The notes under the pieces are model-generated. The model was given only the letters and a program-made list of their open reading frames with translations, had not been told where the DNA came from and did no database searches. Positions 31,606 through 44,422 of a stretch of 64,000 bases of DNA are shown here, piece after piece (the stretch's first letter is position 1; every line of letters begins with the position of its first letter). Origin of the DNA: Amphiura filiformis. Its lineage: Eukaryota > Echinodermata > Ophiuroidea > Amphilepidida > Amphiuridae. The DNA is taken from positions 101,826,647 through 101,890,646 of the forward strand of contig NC_092628.1 of assembly GCF_039555335.1 (NCBI RefSeq). The letters run 5' to 3'. Both the position numbers and the translations under genes were made by a program.

Positions 31606-34585
31606 TTTAATGCGTTTTAATACATGATTTGTTCAACTTTGTGATCTATACAGCACCCAAACCGGGACCCAAACCTGCTTCACAGATTCGGCGAGCAGGG
31701 CACTCTATCCTTTCTACCTCATTGGTGAAACCACACATTTATCTTAGGCTTATCAAAAGCTGACTTGGACGGTTAAATCCTGCCTTATCCTCATTCCCAG
31801 TACTTATATAATGCAAGATGTTGCCTGTTTCTCTGATAATTCAGTGTGGTTACTTGTCGTTAAACAAGGAGACATTTTTATACCAGAAGATGAAAATGAG
31901 ACCCATTTCAGTGGCACGTCTATATATAGCCGCAAATACTGAGAACCCCTCCCTGTGTATATTACTTGGAATAAATAAATACAAAACACCATGATACTAA
32001 AATTACCATTTATTTGTGTGAACATGCTTTGTAATTATAATGAATTTGTATTTCCAAAGATTAAAGCAATATATACTTATATATTTCAATATAATAGCTC
32101 TTTGTGTTCTTGCATATTTATTTACGTGTTTGTGCATTTGTGGGTGCGTGCTGTGAGGGACCATGGTAAATATCCATTAACCTTGCATGAAAGCTTGTTT
32201 TGAGGTTACTTAACTGTAAGTGATCATGATCTCCATTAACAACATCTTCAACTGAATTCAACCCTTGCCCCTTTTCCTTCATTTTGCAGTGGCATAGATC
32301 TTTTTGATATTGGGAGGGATGGAGATTGGAGTCAAATCTATGATGAAGATTGAATGGAGTGCAACAGCTTTCGCTTTCAGAATAATTTTCCTGTAACAAA
32401 AACATGCAAAAATTTTCATTGTGAAGCTAAAATAGTCATATTATATGAGCGCTGTAAATCCCTAGCTGTAACACTTTTTAAACACGTTAGGGGTTTAGCC
32501 AATTATTTATTATTATCTACCATATTCGACATTATTCGTTTCATTATAAGGAATTTACAACAAGCAAACTAGTTTTTTTAACTGCCCATGCAAATCTGAA
32601 TCATGGTGTGAAACATATGACACACTACTGATGAATATTTTGGGCCTTTTTACGTCTTGTTGGCTTTAAAAAATAAGCGCCACCCAAAATGATTTCGTTA
32701 ATCACCTGGCGTTTTATGGAACGAATACTGTATACAATGTACATGTACTTTTTTGAAACCTATTCTCCCCCTTTGATTTACAAGTGCACACTCTGAATTT
32801 GTATCTACAAGGCCCACAAGATATTTGAAATGGGGGAATTGGAGCTATGCGCATGTGCCCCCTCAGAAGCTGGAAAATTTATGATTTTCAAATGGGATTT
32901 GTGCAATTTGGTACAAACTTTTCTTGAATTTGGGATTCTTCTTCTCAAATGCCCCCCTACTTCCACAGGCCAAGATCTAAACACATCCTGAACACTAAAT
33001 GAGAGATTTACAGGTTTCCTTCCGCTGCTCTGAAAATGATTTTGCTTCACTGCGCAGTTACACCAAAAATGCTAGCAGTGACCAGTGGTGAGCCTATATA
33101 GTAACTCCCACCGTTTTTGCCCAAAGTGGCAGTATAATTAAGCGGTATAATGAAGCTCAATATTTTTTCGTACATCATTTTTGGTAAATTTTGCTTTATT
33201 CCATTTTAAATAATTTAACATGGAATAAAGCAAAATTTACTTTTAAGAATGATTTTACTAAAATGTTTTTTGGGATACTTTGCAGTCAACTTTAAAAAGA
33301 GTAGTTCAAAAGATAAAAAGTAGCATTGTTTTCTGTCTTTTGCAATTGTTCGGGGAAAACAAGGTCCTTTTTCTTTCTTTTTTTTTGCTTTTTTTTTATG
33401 TGAGATTCTGACTGGAATAAACCCCTTGAGTACCACAAAAGTGATCCCTGTTCTCTAGACCTACAAAAACAGTTTTCCTAAAAAGCATATTTAAAATCTT
33501 ATAATATTTTTTATCTAAAATAACAGATATTGAGGCGGGAGGAGAACCAGAATCGTATTTTATACGGCCAAACCTAAAAGATGGAAAGTATACTGATCTT
33601 TTTAAAAATGTTATTTAAAAATATTTAACTGATCTCCCCCAGCAACAGTAAATTGAAAACTGATTAAATGGGTCACTATCAACCAATCAGAATTGAGAAA
33701 ATTATGCAAGCGGCTCTATGCTATAAACAGCTCTGTATACAGCTCGTAGCCATACATCGAGGGTTGCGAAAGTCACAGCTGATGAAGAGACAGGGAGAGC
33801 TACGTGCAGAAACCCTCGTTATTATAATACCATTAAAATTCTAAGAAACGAACTGAAGCGTCATAACATTGCTCTATCTCTTGTGGGAGACTTCATACAT
33901 CGCTTCAAAAGATACTAGAATATCCATAGCAGAGATCCGTATTGCTGAATTGAAATTAGGTAAGCTTAAAATTATTTTGCAAAAACATGCTAATTCATTT
34001 TACAGCTCGAGTTTGAGACTAGACTTGGCACTTGCACACGTTCAAATCAAAACATTGCCACACTAATGTATGCAGTGCAGGTCAGCAGACAGTCTTTGAA
34101 CTTGTTTACATTGAAAGCCTGGACTGGTATGCATCCTTCCAATCAGTGTTTCGAACTCCTGCATTGATTGTTTACCTGGCAGCATTGTATTGATTTTCAA
34201 ACAGGTTAAAGTGAACATGTTGTTGATTAATTCTGACAAATTTTTTATGATTTATAGCTTGTAAGACAAATGTTAAAAGTTGTATTTCATGCTTTCATGT
34301 GAAGCGTAGAAATGTTAGCCCGACATGCCCGAGGTACTCACACCTCCCTCATCACTACGATTTTCCACTGCCCTTCTCCGTACGAAGGAACAACTAGGAC
34401 CATGATGATGATGTGTCGCGCTATATAAAATGTATGATTTCCATCCAATTTTTATTTTGTTATTCTTGACTGAAAATGTTGAAATAATGTTAGTAATTTC
34501 TCAATATAAAACAAGGTTGTTTGACTTTGTATCGTAAGCTAATATCTGTTTCAGAATATCATGTGCTTCTCTGGATCTGGACGTT
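31606..34585. other. Intergenic, no gene recognised
   Basis: Mixed unique sequence. A non-LTR-like tail (CGCGCTATATAAAATG) ends near 34430. A promoter-like stretch is listed separately. Confidence 0.5.
33683..33960 (+). promoter_or_regulatory. Possible promoter and first exon
   Basis: CCAATCAG at about 33683 is followed by a TATA-like CTATAAA at about 33720, then roughly 210 nt ending at a good donor (GAAATTAG|gtaagc, 33960). It could be a 5' non-coding exon of the HIGD1-type gene about 12.7 kb downstream, or chance. Nothing coding is recognised in it. Confidence 0.2.
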
Positions 34586-35080
34586 TAAGCCTGGGCTGTG
34601 CAATTACTGCAATAATTATGAGCCTGTGTGAGGGTAAAATAATTGGGGGGCAAGAAATTTTTGGCGAGCCAAAAGTCTAGAGGGGAGGCAAGCAATTTTT
34701 TTTCCTGCTCACTGCGCCCGCAACACAAACTATTCCCATTCACGCTGCAATTTAGAAATAAAGGAGCTTCGGCTGCCAGGCACCACTAAGCGTTAATTTT
34801 ACAAATTTTGATAATCCCTGTCATCTTTCAAGAGCATGATGATATCGGTATATTGTTGCTCATTCATGAACCCGATCATGTTGCCTTTAAATTCCAGTTA
34901 GCGTAGCCGGGGGGGCAGAGTATTCACCCCAATCATGGGCCAAAATAGTGTTAAATATAGAAATTGTACGCGCTGCGCACACACATTGTCGTAATAAAAC
35001 CCTTTGTTATCCTGATAATGAGCGAAAATAGTGTAAAATACTACAAAATTCTGGTTAGGCAAGCATAATTCTGTATAATG
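34586..35080. repeat. Composite of C/G-run dispersed repeats
   Basis: Begins GGGCTGTGCAATTACTGC (family of 36417-36808) and passes into CAATCATGGGCCAAAATAGT, the segment shared with 57816-58256 and 59528-59945. Confidence 0.6.
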
Positions 35081-35380
35081 GAAAAAATAGGGTAGCTAGG
35101 TAGGGATTTTTTGTTTGTTTTACTTTTAAAGCTTTAAATTTTGCATTTGATAAAGGGCTTGGAACTGTTTTATATTTTGGCAATTTTTTTGGAAAAAAAA
35201 AAAGTCAGGGTCATGCCTACTTATAGGGTCGGTCAGGTTACGCCAATCAAACAATTTTTATTAGGCCTTAGTTTACCCCAGTGGCGTAGTGAGGGGCAAG
35301 TTTCCTAGGCGCAACATTAGGGGGGCACTGAAATGACGATTGGTTTTCAAAAAATAGTATCCACATTAAAAAAAAGTTAT

Positions 35381-35822
35381 TACCGATTGTTTGTAATAAG
35401 CGTCCCGGGCGTTGCATTTTTCCAAAAGGGGCGTTTATTGGAAGTGAATTGTCAGTTAAAAAAGCTTTAAAATCTTGTTCAATTTCCCAATGTTGCTCCT
35501 ATTAAAAGGAGGGATTTACACTATACATAATGGCGGCGCCCACGGAAAATGATATTTTCGAGGGGAATACAACAAAATTACACCTGTAAGTGCATGGAAT
35601 TAGTGAAATTCTACCATAATTAGGCATTGAAATGGATGGGAGTTGAGTCATAATAGGTTTTGTTCATTCAATTTAGCGATCGTGACTGACATGACTGATG
35701 CAAGTTTTAAGCTTGCCTACACGATATGTCATGGAAATGTTCGCATTTTTGTCAATTTTTCACAGAAAAATTGGAGGGGGGCGTTTATTAGAGGGGGAGC
35801 GTTTATTACAAACAATACGGTA
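35381..35822. mobile_element. 442-bp TIR element (GTTTGTAATAA type)
   Basis: TACCGATTGTTTGTAATAAG at the left pairs with CGTTTATTACAAACAATACG at the right, giving TIRs of about 24 bp. The interior has no recognisable gene. Confidence 0.75.
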
Positions 35823-36416
35823 TATTATGTTTGTTGTTGTGCAGTGTATTCTATTGCGGTGCAAGTTGTGGATGCTGTGCGACAGTGCAAGCGCTGTTGT
35901 ATGGTGTCAATGTGTTGCTATCTATGTTTATATTTCTAATTCCTACCCCCCCCCCTCCTTTGGGGTGCCACCATTCTGTATCCACAACCCCCATAATCTA
36001 TATAGTACAAAGTAAATTGACCTCGGAAACTGGAGGTATGAGAATAACTATTTCAGTGCAATAAATGCTTCTTTGGTGTGCCAACTGCTGCACGATTTGT
36101 ACAATTTGCAGAGTGCAACACGCTCTTTATGCATCACATTTTTTAACGCGCAGTGCGTGTGACGCAAGGCATCAATTTGGTTTGTACTTTTATAGCTACG
36201 CCAATGTTCATACCTGGGGTTCATACATTTGTGCAGTATTTTCATCATGTACAAAAGTAGGTCAAGTCCTGGAGGGCAAGTAGCAGCAGGTCACATAAGC
36301 CAATATTCAGGCACATTATTAATGCACTGTGTGAGCAGGGAACATAATCCTAATTGCTCAAATGTTGATGTGGGTATGAATATAAGCTGCATTCAGTTTG
36401 GCAAACTGAATTGCTT

Positions 36417-36808
36417 AGGGCTGTGCAATAATTATGCGGGGGGGGGGGTAAAATTTCCAAACAGCTCGCTTAAAATCGCCTACTCCCCGACCCAACAAAA
36501 TTTGCTTGCCACCCCCCCTCGGCCTGCCAAAAAAAATCCTCCCCCCCCCCTTGCACATGCCAAATCTTTGGGATCCCAAATTGCAAACCTTAAATGGTCT
36601 AGATACCTTTTACGAGTTCAACGAGCAGTAAAGTTTGCATATTTAAGCGTTTCTGTGCTGTTTTTGCAAGCCTTTTTAGAGCGTTTTATTTAAAAGGTAC
36701 CCCATGAATGTGTGCCAAAAATTGCTTGCCCCCTTTCAGCTCTCCAAAAAATACTTGCCCCCCACCCAATTTTACCCTCCCATGGATCTTAATTATTGCA
36801 CAGCCCCT
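36417..36808. mobile_element. 392-bp MITE (GGGCTGTGCAATAATTATG ends)
   Basis: AGGGCTGTGCAATAATTATG and its inverse (aattattgcacagcccc) bound the element. The interior has G runs on the left and C runs on the right that can pair. Relatives lie at 34586 and 38947-39161. Confidence 0.8.
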
Positions 36809-38705
36809 TATTTGTTTGTTTGTTTACCTAGCGTGATTTGTAAGGGACACACGCTTGGGTCCATGGAAAATCCATTGTCCAGACCTTGCTATCCTCAAAA
36901 GTTTGAAATTACAAAATGTCAGCAATTTGTTCAGATCTATCGATCTTGCTATACAGCTCTATACCATATGCCACTTTTGCTAGTTGGAGAATGTCAATGT
37001 ATCTTGTCTACTGTGAACATGAACATTGAATTGATAAATGAAAATTATTTGAATAATTCATGTTGTTTATAAATTTCACATGATTCCAGGTGGCAATGTA
37101 GCCATGAGCTAGCCATGAACGAATAGAAAACGTTCACAAAATCCAGCACAAAATAGGTCAATATATGTGTGTGGCATGCTACATGTTTGCTGATCCTGTC
37201 TGACCTACTGCTTAAAGGTACACCAGGGAAGTGCATGTTGTTGTGCAGCATAGAAATCAAGCAAGTATGAATGGGTGTGTGTAAGCATAGGGTCTATGGT
37301 GTAAGGTATCCCTGGGGATAAAACCCAACAAAAAACAACACTCTCCGCTGTTTTGCAAAATTGCATGCATGCATGGACTATACCTTGCACATACATGTAT
37401 AGCACATTTGTATTGTTTGTAATTGTTTGTTAATTTATAATATTTTCAGTGAAGACTCTGGTTTTTATTTTCTGGTACAAATGTATTCAATAGTGTATGA
37501 GCCTGAACCCCTGAAATAGGGGGTTTGGTACCACTTAGCGGGTAGAAAGTTGCACTGCTACCAAAGATAGTTGACATCGTGGATGATACCCCGGGGGATG
37601 ATAATTATTTTAAAAACAATCCTCCCCCCCCCCTTGCACATGCCAAATCTTTGGGATCCCAAATTGCAAACCTGAAATGGTCTAGATACCTTTTACGAGT
37701 TCAACGAGCAGTAAAGTTTGCATATTTAAGCGTTTCTGTGCTGTTTTTGCAAGCCTTTTTAGAGCGTTTTATTTAAAAGGTACCCCATGAATGTGTGCCA
37801 AAAATTGCTTGCCCCCCCCCTTTCAGCTCGCCAAAAAATACTTGCCCCCCCACCCAATTTTACCCTCCCATGGATCTTAATTATTGCACAGCCCCTTATT
37901 TGTTTGTTTGTTTACCTAGCGTGATTTGTAAGGGACACACGCTTGGGTCCATGGAAAATCCATTGTCCAGACCTTGCTATCCTCAAAAGTTTGAAATTAC
38001 AAAATGTCAGCAATTTGTTCAGATCTATCGATCTTGCTATACAGCTCTATACCATATGCCACTTTTGCTAGTTGGAGAATGTCAATGTATCTTGTCTACT
38101 GTGAACATGAACATTGAATTGATAAATGAAAATTATTTGAATAATTCATGTTGTTTATAAATTTCACATGATTCCAGGTGGCAATGTAGCCATGAGCTAG
38201 CCATGAAGCGAATAGAAAAGCGTTCACAAAATCCAGCACAAAATAGGTCAATATATGTGTGTGGCATGCTACATGTTTGCTGATCCTGTCTGACCTACTG
38301 CTTAAAGGTACACCAGGGAAGTGCATGTTGTTGTGCAGCATAGAAATCAAGCAAGTATGAATGGGTGTGTGTAAGCATAGGGTCTATGGTGTAAGGTATC
38401 CCTGGGGATAAAACCCAACAAAAAACAACACTCTCCGCTGTTTTGCAAAATTGCATGCATGCATGGACTATACCTTGCACATACATGTATAGCACATTTG
38501 TATTGTTTGTAATTGTTTGTTAATTTATAATATTTTCAGTGAAGACTCTGGTTTTTATTTTCTGGTACAAATGTATTCAATAGTGTATGAGCCTGAACCC
38601 CTGAAATAGGGGGTTTGGTACCACTTAGCGGGTAGAAAGTTGCACTGCTACCAAAGATAGTTGACATCGTGGATGATACCCCGGGGGATGATAATTATTT
38701 TAAAA
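36540..38705 (+). repeat. Tandem duplication, unit about 1083 bp
   Basis: 36540-37622 and 37623-38705 are nearly identical; the few differences are in homopolymers and single-base indels. The unit starts inside the 36417-36808 MITE and takes its right half plus about 815 bp of flank, so duplication followed the MITE insertion. Confidence 0.93.
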
Positions 38706-38946
38706 ACAATTGAATGGTAGTTTTGGCAGAAAAATGTCATCAAACTTTACACAGGGTAAAATTTGTTCAAATTGTGGTATTAATCCATGCTAATGTATGC
38801 CTTGAGTCATTTTTAAAGGATTCAGAAAATGTACTATTTAACTTATTTTCAAAAAGGTCAGAGGTCAAATTTTTTCTGATTTTGACAGAAGAGATGTTTG
38901 TTTTTTTCAATTCAAATAAGATTGCATAATGTAGGATGTTTCCTTA

Positions 38947-39161
38947 GGGATGTTCCAATAATTATGTGTACCCAGGGTGGTGAATTATAGGGGGCAAAGA
39001 TTTTTTTGGCAGGCCAAAAAGGAGGCAAAGATTTTTTGGCAGTCTAAAGGGGGGGGGGGCAATTTTTGGCACAGTATTTGTGCACTGTTTTGAGATAACA
39101 CCCTAGATGTAACATGATTAGACAATTTTGGGATGTACTCATAATTATTGCACAGACCCTT
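38947..39161. mobile_element. Short MITE of the GTGCAATAATTATG family
   Basis: The left end reads AGGGATGTTCCAATAATTAT and the right end ATAATTATTGCACAGACCCT; the middle holds GGGGGCAAAGATTTTTTGGC motifs in the same order as other members. Confidence 0.7.
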
Positions 39162-39439
39162 GCCTTTAAATAAAGCAAAATAGGTCAAGTACCATTGAGT
39201 TGCTTTCAATCTCCCTGATTAGAAAATAAAGAAAAAAATAACAGCAAAATGAATATTGAATAAACAAACATATAAACAAACAAATTAAAAAGTTGAGATG
39301 AATTGTATATATACAATATTAATCTTGAAATCAGCAAACCATTACTACTTCCTAAGTTCTAGTTATACGTCCTGTTACAGTCTGCAACTCAAGCAAAAGG
39401 TATAAAAAAATTATAATAATAACTAGAGGCAAATGGTGG

Positions 39440-40150
39440 TCATAGACCACAAACCTAGCTGGGGCATGTTGGTGTTGTGGAGGTATCTGACCCCTGCAAA
39501 ATGTTCCAAAAATGTTCCCCTGTGATGAGGTTTGTTGTCACGGAGTTTTGAGTCCTGTACTCCTCACAGATGTCCAGAAAATGCAATTCTAAGATTTGAC
39601 CCAGATGACCTTTGACCAGACACCTGCAAGATGTTCCATAATTCACCCCTGGTCATGAGTTGTCACCGAGTTTGAGCCCTGTACCTCTTACAGATGTCCA
39701 GATAACGCAATTCTAAGATTTGGCCCCAGAATGATGTCTTTTGAGCTGACCCGTGCAAAATGTTCCAATATGTTCCCCAGGTCATGAGGTTGTCACCGAG
39801 ATTGAGCCCGTACCCCTCACAGATGTCCAGATATTGAAATTGAAGGTTTGACCCCAGCTGACCTTTGACCTGCCCCCTGCAAAATGTTCCAACATGTTCC
39901 CCTGGTCATGAGGTTGTCGCCGAGATTGTGCCCCGTACCCTTACAGATGTCCAGATATTGAAATTGAAGATTTGACCCCAGCTGACCTTTGACCTGATCC
40001 ATGCAAAATATTCCAAAATGATACTCTTCTCATCAAGTTTATTGTCACTGATTTTGAGCTCCGTACCCCCTACATATTGCCAGAAAATGCAGCAATTCTA
40101 AGATTTGACATGACCCCTGCAAAATGTCCCCCTGGTTGTGAGGTTTGTTG
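39440..40150 (-). repeat. Tandem array of a 122-bp unit with DR1-like sites
   Basis: About five diverged units recur with a period near 122-125 bp (CAGATGTCCAG at about 39568, 39691, 39820 and 39945). Several carry TGACCTTTGACC, which on the minus strand reads GGTCAAAGGTCA. Confidence 0.85.
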
Positions 40151-40407
40151 TCACTGAGTTTGAGCCCCATAAATACCCCTTAGGGGGCTATTATTTTCTT
40201 TGGAAGGAGGATCCCAAATATACAGGGGGTCATACATTTTCGGAAAGAAAAAAATACGGGGGGCATAATACTTTTGATGACCAAAATGTAGGAGTCACAA
40301 GATGACCACAGATAGTGTGTTTATTTTATTCAAAACTAGCGGGAGCTAGTAGAGTAAACAGGAGCAGTTAGTAAGCGGTTCAAGATGTTGAACGGTGATG
40401 ATAAACA

Positions 40408-41081
40408 TCCAGCAAACACAAAACGTAAGCGTTTTAAATAAGTTATATTTTGGCTTTTGGTTTAGGTAAAAACGCGTTTTAATAACATTAAAATGTCGGG
40501 TTATATAAAGGTCATGATAACGTTTTAAAAGCGTTTTGTATGAAAACACACTACAACAATATTTTTAAATGTTTTCAAAAATGTTATTGTAAACTATTTT
40601 TGCAAACATTTTTGCCAAATATTGTGTCAATACTAAAATAACATTATGTTAAAATATTTGAACCCAGGAAACACAAAAATGTTCTTCAAATGTTTTTTCA
40701 AAACCTTTCAATAACATTTAAATGTCGGGTTATATAAAGGTCATGAAAATGTTTTTAAAACGTTTTTGAAAATATTTTGGGCAAACATTTTTCGCAAAAT
40801 ATTTTTTCAACTCCAAAATAACATTCTGTTTAGAATGTTTGTATCAAGTTTTCAAGAATGTTTTTGGAATGTTATTAAAATGTTTTTATACCCTTTATAT
40901 AACCCGACATTTAAATGTTTTTGTAAAACATTTTTGTTTGCTGAACAGTAGAATATCATAAAATGTTTTTTAAGGTTATGAAAACGTTTTATAACCTTAA
41001 TATACCCTTTATATAACCCGACATTTAAGCGTTTTCTGACAACCTTTTGCGAATGATGTCGAAAACATTTTGTGTTTGCTG
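40408..41081. mobile_element. 674-bp palindromic MITE (CCAGCAAACACAAAA ends)
   Basis: The ends are CCAGCAAACACAAAACG and its inverse (attttgtgtttgctgg). The interior repeats AACATTTT/AAATGTTTT words and three GGGTTATATAAAGG(GT) blocks in both orientations. A left-truncated second copy lies at 41297-41882 and a partial one at 53490-53816. Confidence 0.82.
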
Positions 41082-42090
41082 GGATTGTGTCTTGGACTAA
41101 AACATGAATAGGAATTATTATTATTACCCAGGTATAATTCTGGTTTACCCTGTGCACCCTGTGTTTTAGGGTTTGGTTAGGGGATGTCATTTTCTTCGTC
41201 GGTGGGGGGGGTCGGTGACGGAGTAAAATTTTTATGACCCTCCTATTGCGGGCACAATCTTTTTTAGACCCCCCTATGTTGGGTGAAAATTTTTATGTAA
41301 AGGTCATGATAACGTTTTAAAACGTTTTGTATGAAAACACACTACAACAATATTTTTAAATGTTTTCAAAAAATGTTATTGTAAACTATTTTTGCAAACA
41401 TTTTTGCCAAATATTGTGTCAATACTAAAATAACATTATGTTAAAATATTTGAACCCAGGAAACACAAAAATGTTCTTCAAATGTTTTTTTCAAAACCTT
41501 TCAATAACATTTAAATGTCGGGTTATATAAAGGTCATGAAAATGTTTTTAAAAGCGTTTTTGAAAATATTTTGGGCAAACATTTTTCGCAAAATATTTTT
41601 TCAACCCCAAAATAACATTCTGTTTAGAATGTTTGTATCAAGTTTTCAAGAATGTTTTTGGAATGTTATTAAAATGTTTTTATACCCTTTATATAACCCG
41701 ACATTTAAATGTTTTTTGTAAAACATTTTTGTTTGCTGAACAGTAGAATATCATAAAATGTTTTTAAGGTTATGAAAGCGTTTTATAACCTTAATATACC
41801 CTTTATATAACCCGACATTTAAACGTTGTCTGACACCCTTTTATAACCTTTTTGCGAATGATGTCGAAAACATTTTGTGTTTGGTGGGATTGTGTCTTGG
41901 ACTAAAACATGAATAGGAATTATTATTATTACCCAGGTATGATTCTGGTTTACCCTGTGCACCCTGTGTTTTAGGGTTTGGTTAGGGGATGTCATTTTCT
42001 TCGTCGGGTGGGGGGGTCGGTGACGGAGTAAAATTTTTTATGACCCTCCTATTGCGGGCACAATCTTTTTAGACCCCCCCTATGTTGGGT
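40505..42090 (+). repeat. Tandem duplication, unit about 790 bp
   Basis: TAAAGGTCATGATAACG through GGGTGAAAATTTTTATG occurs twice at an offset of about 790 bp, almost identical. It covers most of the 40408-41081 MITE and the left end of the next element. Confidence 0.92.
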
Positions 42091-42452
42091 GAAAATTTTT
42101 ATGACCCCCCCCCCCTTCCACCTACACAGACTCAAGACAAATTATTCATTGCGGAACAAAGGCGAGGCGCATCAAAACTTTAGAGCAAAGAAAGTGTGTG
42201 GAGTGCGTTAAAATTTAATTGTGTGTGTAAGGAAGGCGCTATATGCATAAAATATCTGCATTATATAATGAAAGATTGTGTGCAAGAATACATGCACAGC
42301 TGTGTGAAAAGTTTGAGTCACCAGCCCTTAATAATTCTATACCCCCTATTTTGGGTGTTGAAAAATTATAACCCCTATAATTGGTCTAAAATTCTATGAC
42401 CCCCACTCCCCAGTATATTCATGACCCCCTTCCAAAGAAAATGACAGCCCCT
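41986..42452. mobile_element. 467-bp C/G-run element (ATTTTCTTCG ends), copy 1
   Basis: GGGATGTCATTTTCTTCG at the left and AAGAAAATGACAGCCCC at the right are TIRs. The interior shares CACAGACTCAAGACAAATT and GACCCCC-run blocks with 58311-58788 in the same order. Confidence 0.82.
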
Positions 42453-42469
42453 TATAATTTAAATTTAAA

Positions 42470-42560
42470 TTAGGGTTAGGATTAGGGTTAGGTTTATAAG
42501 CGGTGAGGATTAGGGTTAGGGTTATAATTGGGGTTGCTTATGGTTAGGGTTATACTGGTG
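42470..42560 (+). repeat. Degenerate interstitial telomere-like repeat
   Basis: At least seven TTAGGG/TTAGGGTT words with interruptions (AGGATTAGGG, TTATAAGCGG). Too short and interrupted to be a chromosome end. A smaller cluster lies at 54793-54815. Confidence 0.75.
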
Positions 42561-43079
42561 CGCAGGGTCTACCAGAAGTATTTCAATACCCATGAATAGT
42601 CCTGTAACTATCACTATAGAATTAAATTAATTAAACTATGATCAGTCTTACCTTGTTAGTACTAGCTAGTATTTCTCATTCAAGATCACCATGATTACAG
42701 AAAACAGCAAATGGGTGATAACCATGATAACAATAAAATGTACTGGTACCATTAACTCACAGATTATAAACATTTATCCACAGATTATAGAAGGCATTTT
42801 ATCATACCACGATGCACTAACCAATTCATCTAACACTGAAACCTTTTAGAAATGCAGTTTTAACTTGTTGTAGGGCATAAGGTTGTGCAATAAAAATTAT
42901 TTACAATATTACTTGTATACCATGACCAATTGACCCCTAAAAACAGCTCAAATGTTACAGTCCATGACATATATACTACATCAAATGTAATGTGGCACCA
43001 CAATAGTGCTGCCGCGCACGCAGAGTATAATACCCAGTGGTATCATGAAGGGTACCTGCACTTCTTTTACAGTTACCAA

Positions 43080-44270
43080 TTACTAGACTTTTAAAGGCTT
43101 TTATACTATTTTCCCCAACTTCATAAACAAACAAAAAAGGTAGGGAAAACAAATGAATTCATATCCGCATTCATGTAGGTCTATTCCATTTGCAAGCTAT
43201 TTTTGTGTTGCGCATAATCTTAAACCATGTTTAATTTCCCTGTAAAATACAAGAACACCAATGCAAGATGTTTTTAATCAAACAAAATAAGATACATACT
43301 CTAAGATATAAGTATAAAACAAAAAACCCTAACATCAGAAGACAAGAAAATCCCCAACAATCATTTACTTAAGCAAAACATAGAGCCTGTAAACAAATGC
43401 TAGCTAGAGTTTGATATTAACTGCCATGATAATGGCACTGAAAGAATTAAAGTTCCTACTGCAAAGGAAACACATCTGATAGTTTCATATACCGGTACTA
43501 ACATTGGAATTACTAATCAAGCCAAAAACACATTCATTACAAAGAAAGAGGCCAGAGAACACTTTCATTAATACAAAGAAAGAGGTCGGACATATAACCA
43601 TACAGAAATAAATGCTAAACATTTTAAAGCCTGGCTCATTAATCCCTGTTTCCAAACATACCACCAAAGTCTGTAAAATACAGGTGCAAAATCAAAATCA
43701 AAAGATAAGCCAGAGCCTAATACTAGTACTTTTAATAGTAAACATAATATTAAACCCATAAATTTATACTACAATTACTGTTAAGGAGTGCCTTTAACAC
43801 ACCTGCATGGTTCATATCAAAAATCAAATTTCTATTAAAAAACCTATATAAATATGCCATTACTGCTTATTTCCACTGCATTGACATTCAACCTTAAAGA
43901 AAACCTTTGGCTTTGCAATCACCTAAAGTTATTCACTTTGTTCATGTGCCCATATGCCATTATTTCAACTATTGCTTCCTACACAAACTACTGTCACTAT
44001 TATCCAAGTTTTCTGCAACAACCTTTCAATTCCAACTAACTTAACTACATCCAAAATCATATTAGCCATCAATCCTCCCACACATACATTCCCTGGGCTT
44101 GCAGAAACAACAGGTCATTAATTACCTTTTCAACTAATTAAGTGCCTTAGGTTAAATAACAAATTACAGTAACAAACTAACAAACACATTCATTCCTTTA
44201 GAAAAACAATGATTCAAAAGACCAAACCATATCTTCACTAGTCAAATAATTCTTACATAGCATCAAGTCA
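43080..44270. other. G-poor, C-rich strand-skewed stretch without genes
   Basis: In 43861-44100 hand counts give about 20 G against 68 C on the + strand, and similar skew is visible through most of the interval. No coding exon or repeat was recognised. One reading is a long minus-strand transcript. Confidence 0.6.
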
Positions 44271-44390
44271 GGGTTTCATACTCAAAGGGTAACAAAAAAA
44301 AAACATGTGCATTTTCACTTTGTTGCCAGCGGAAGAAAGCGGGAAGATTACAGTGGTTTGTTGCCAGCGGAAGAACCCGAGCGATTACAA

Positions 44391-44422
44391 TACCTAGCTG
44401 GGGGTGTAAACCCCAGCTAGGT
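44391..44422. repeat. Perfect hairpin (CTAGCTGGGG stem)
   Basis: TACCTAGCTGGGG and CCCCAGCTAGGTA face each other across about 6 nt. The same CCTAGCTGGGG word occurs at 39452. Confidence 0.8.

Noticed and set aside
36229-37072. Open frames of 154 and 122 codons
   Set aside because: They lie across a MITE with C runs and the duplicated unit; the peptides are low-complexity and are repeated in the second copy.
42470-42560. Chromosome end
   Set aside because: The TTAGGG words are few and interrupted, and sequence with genes continues on both sides.
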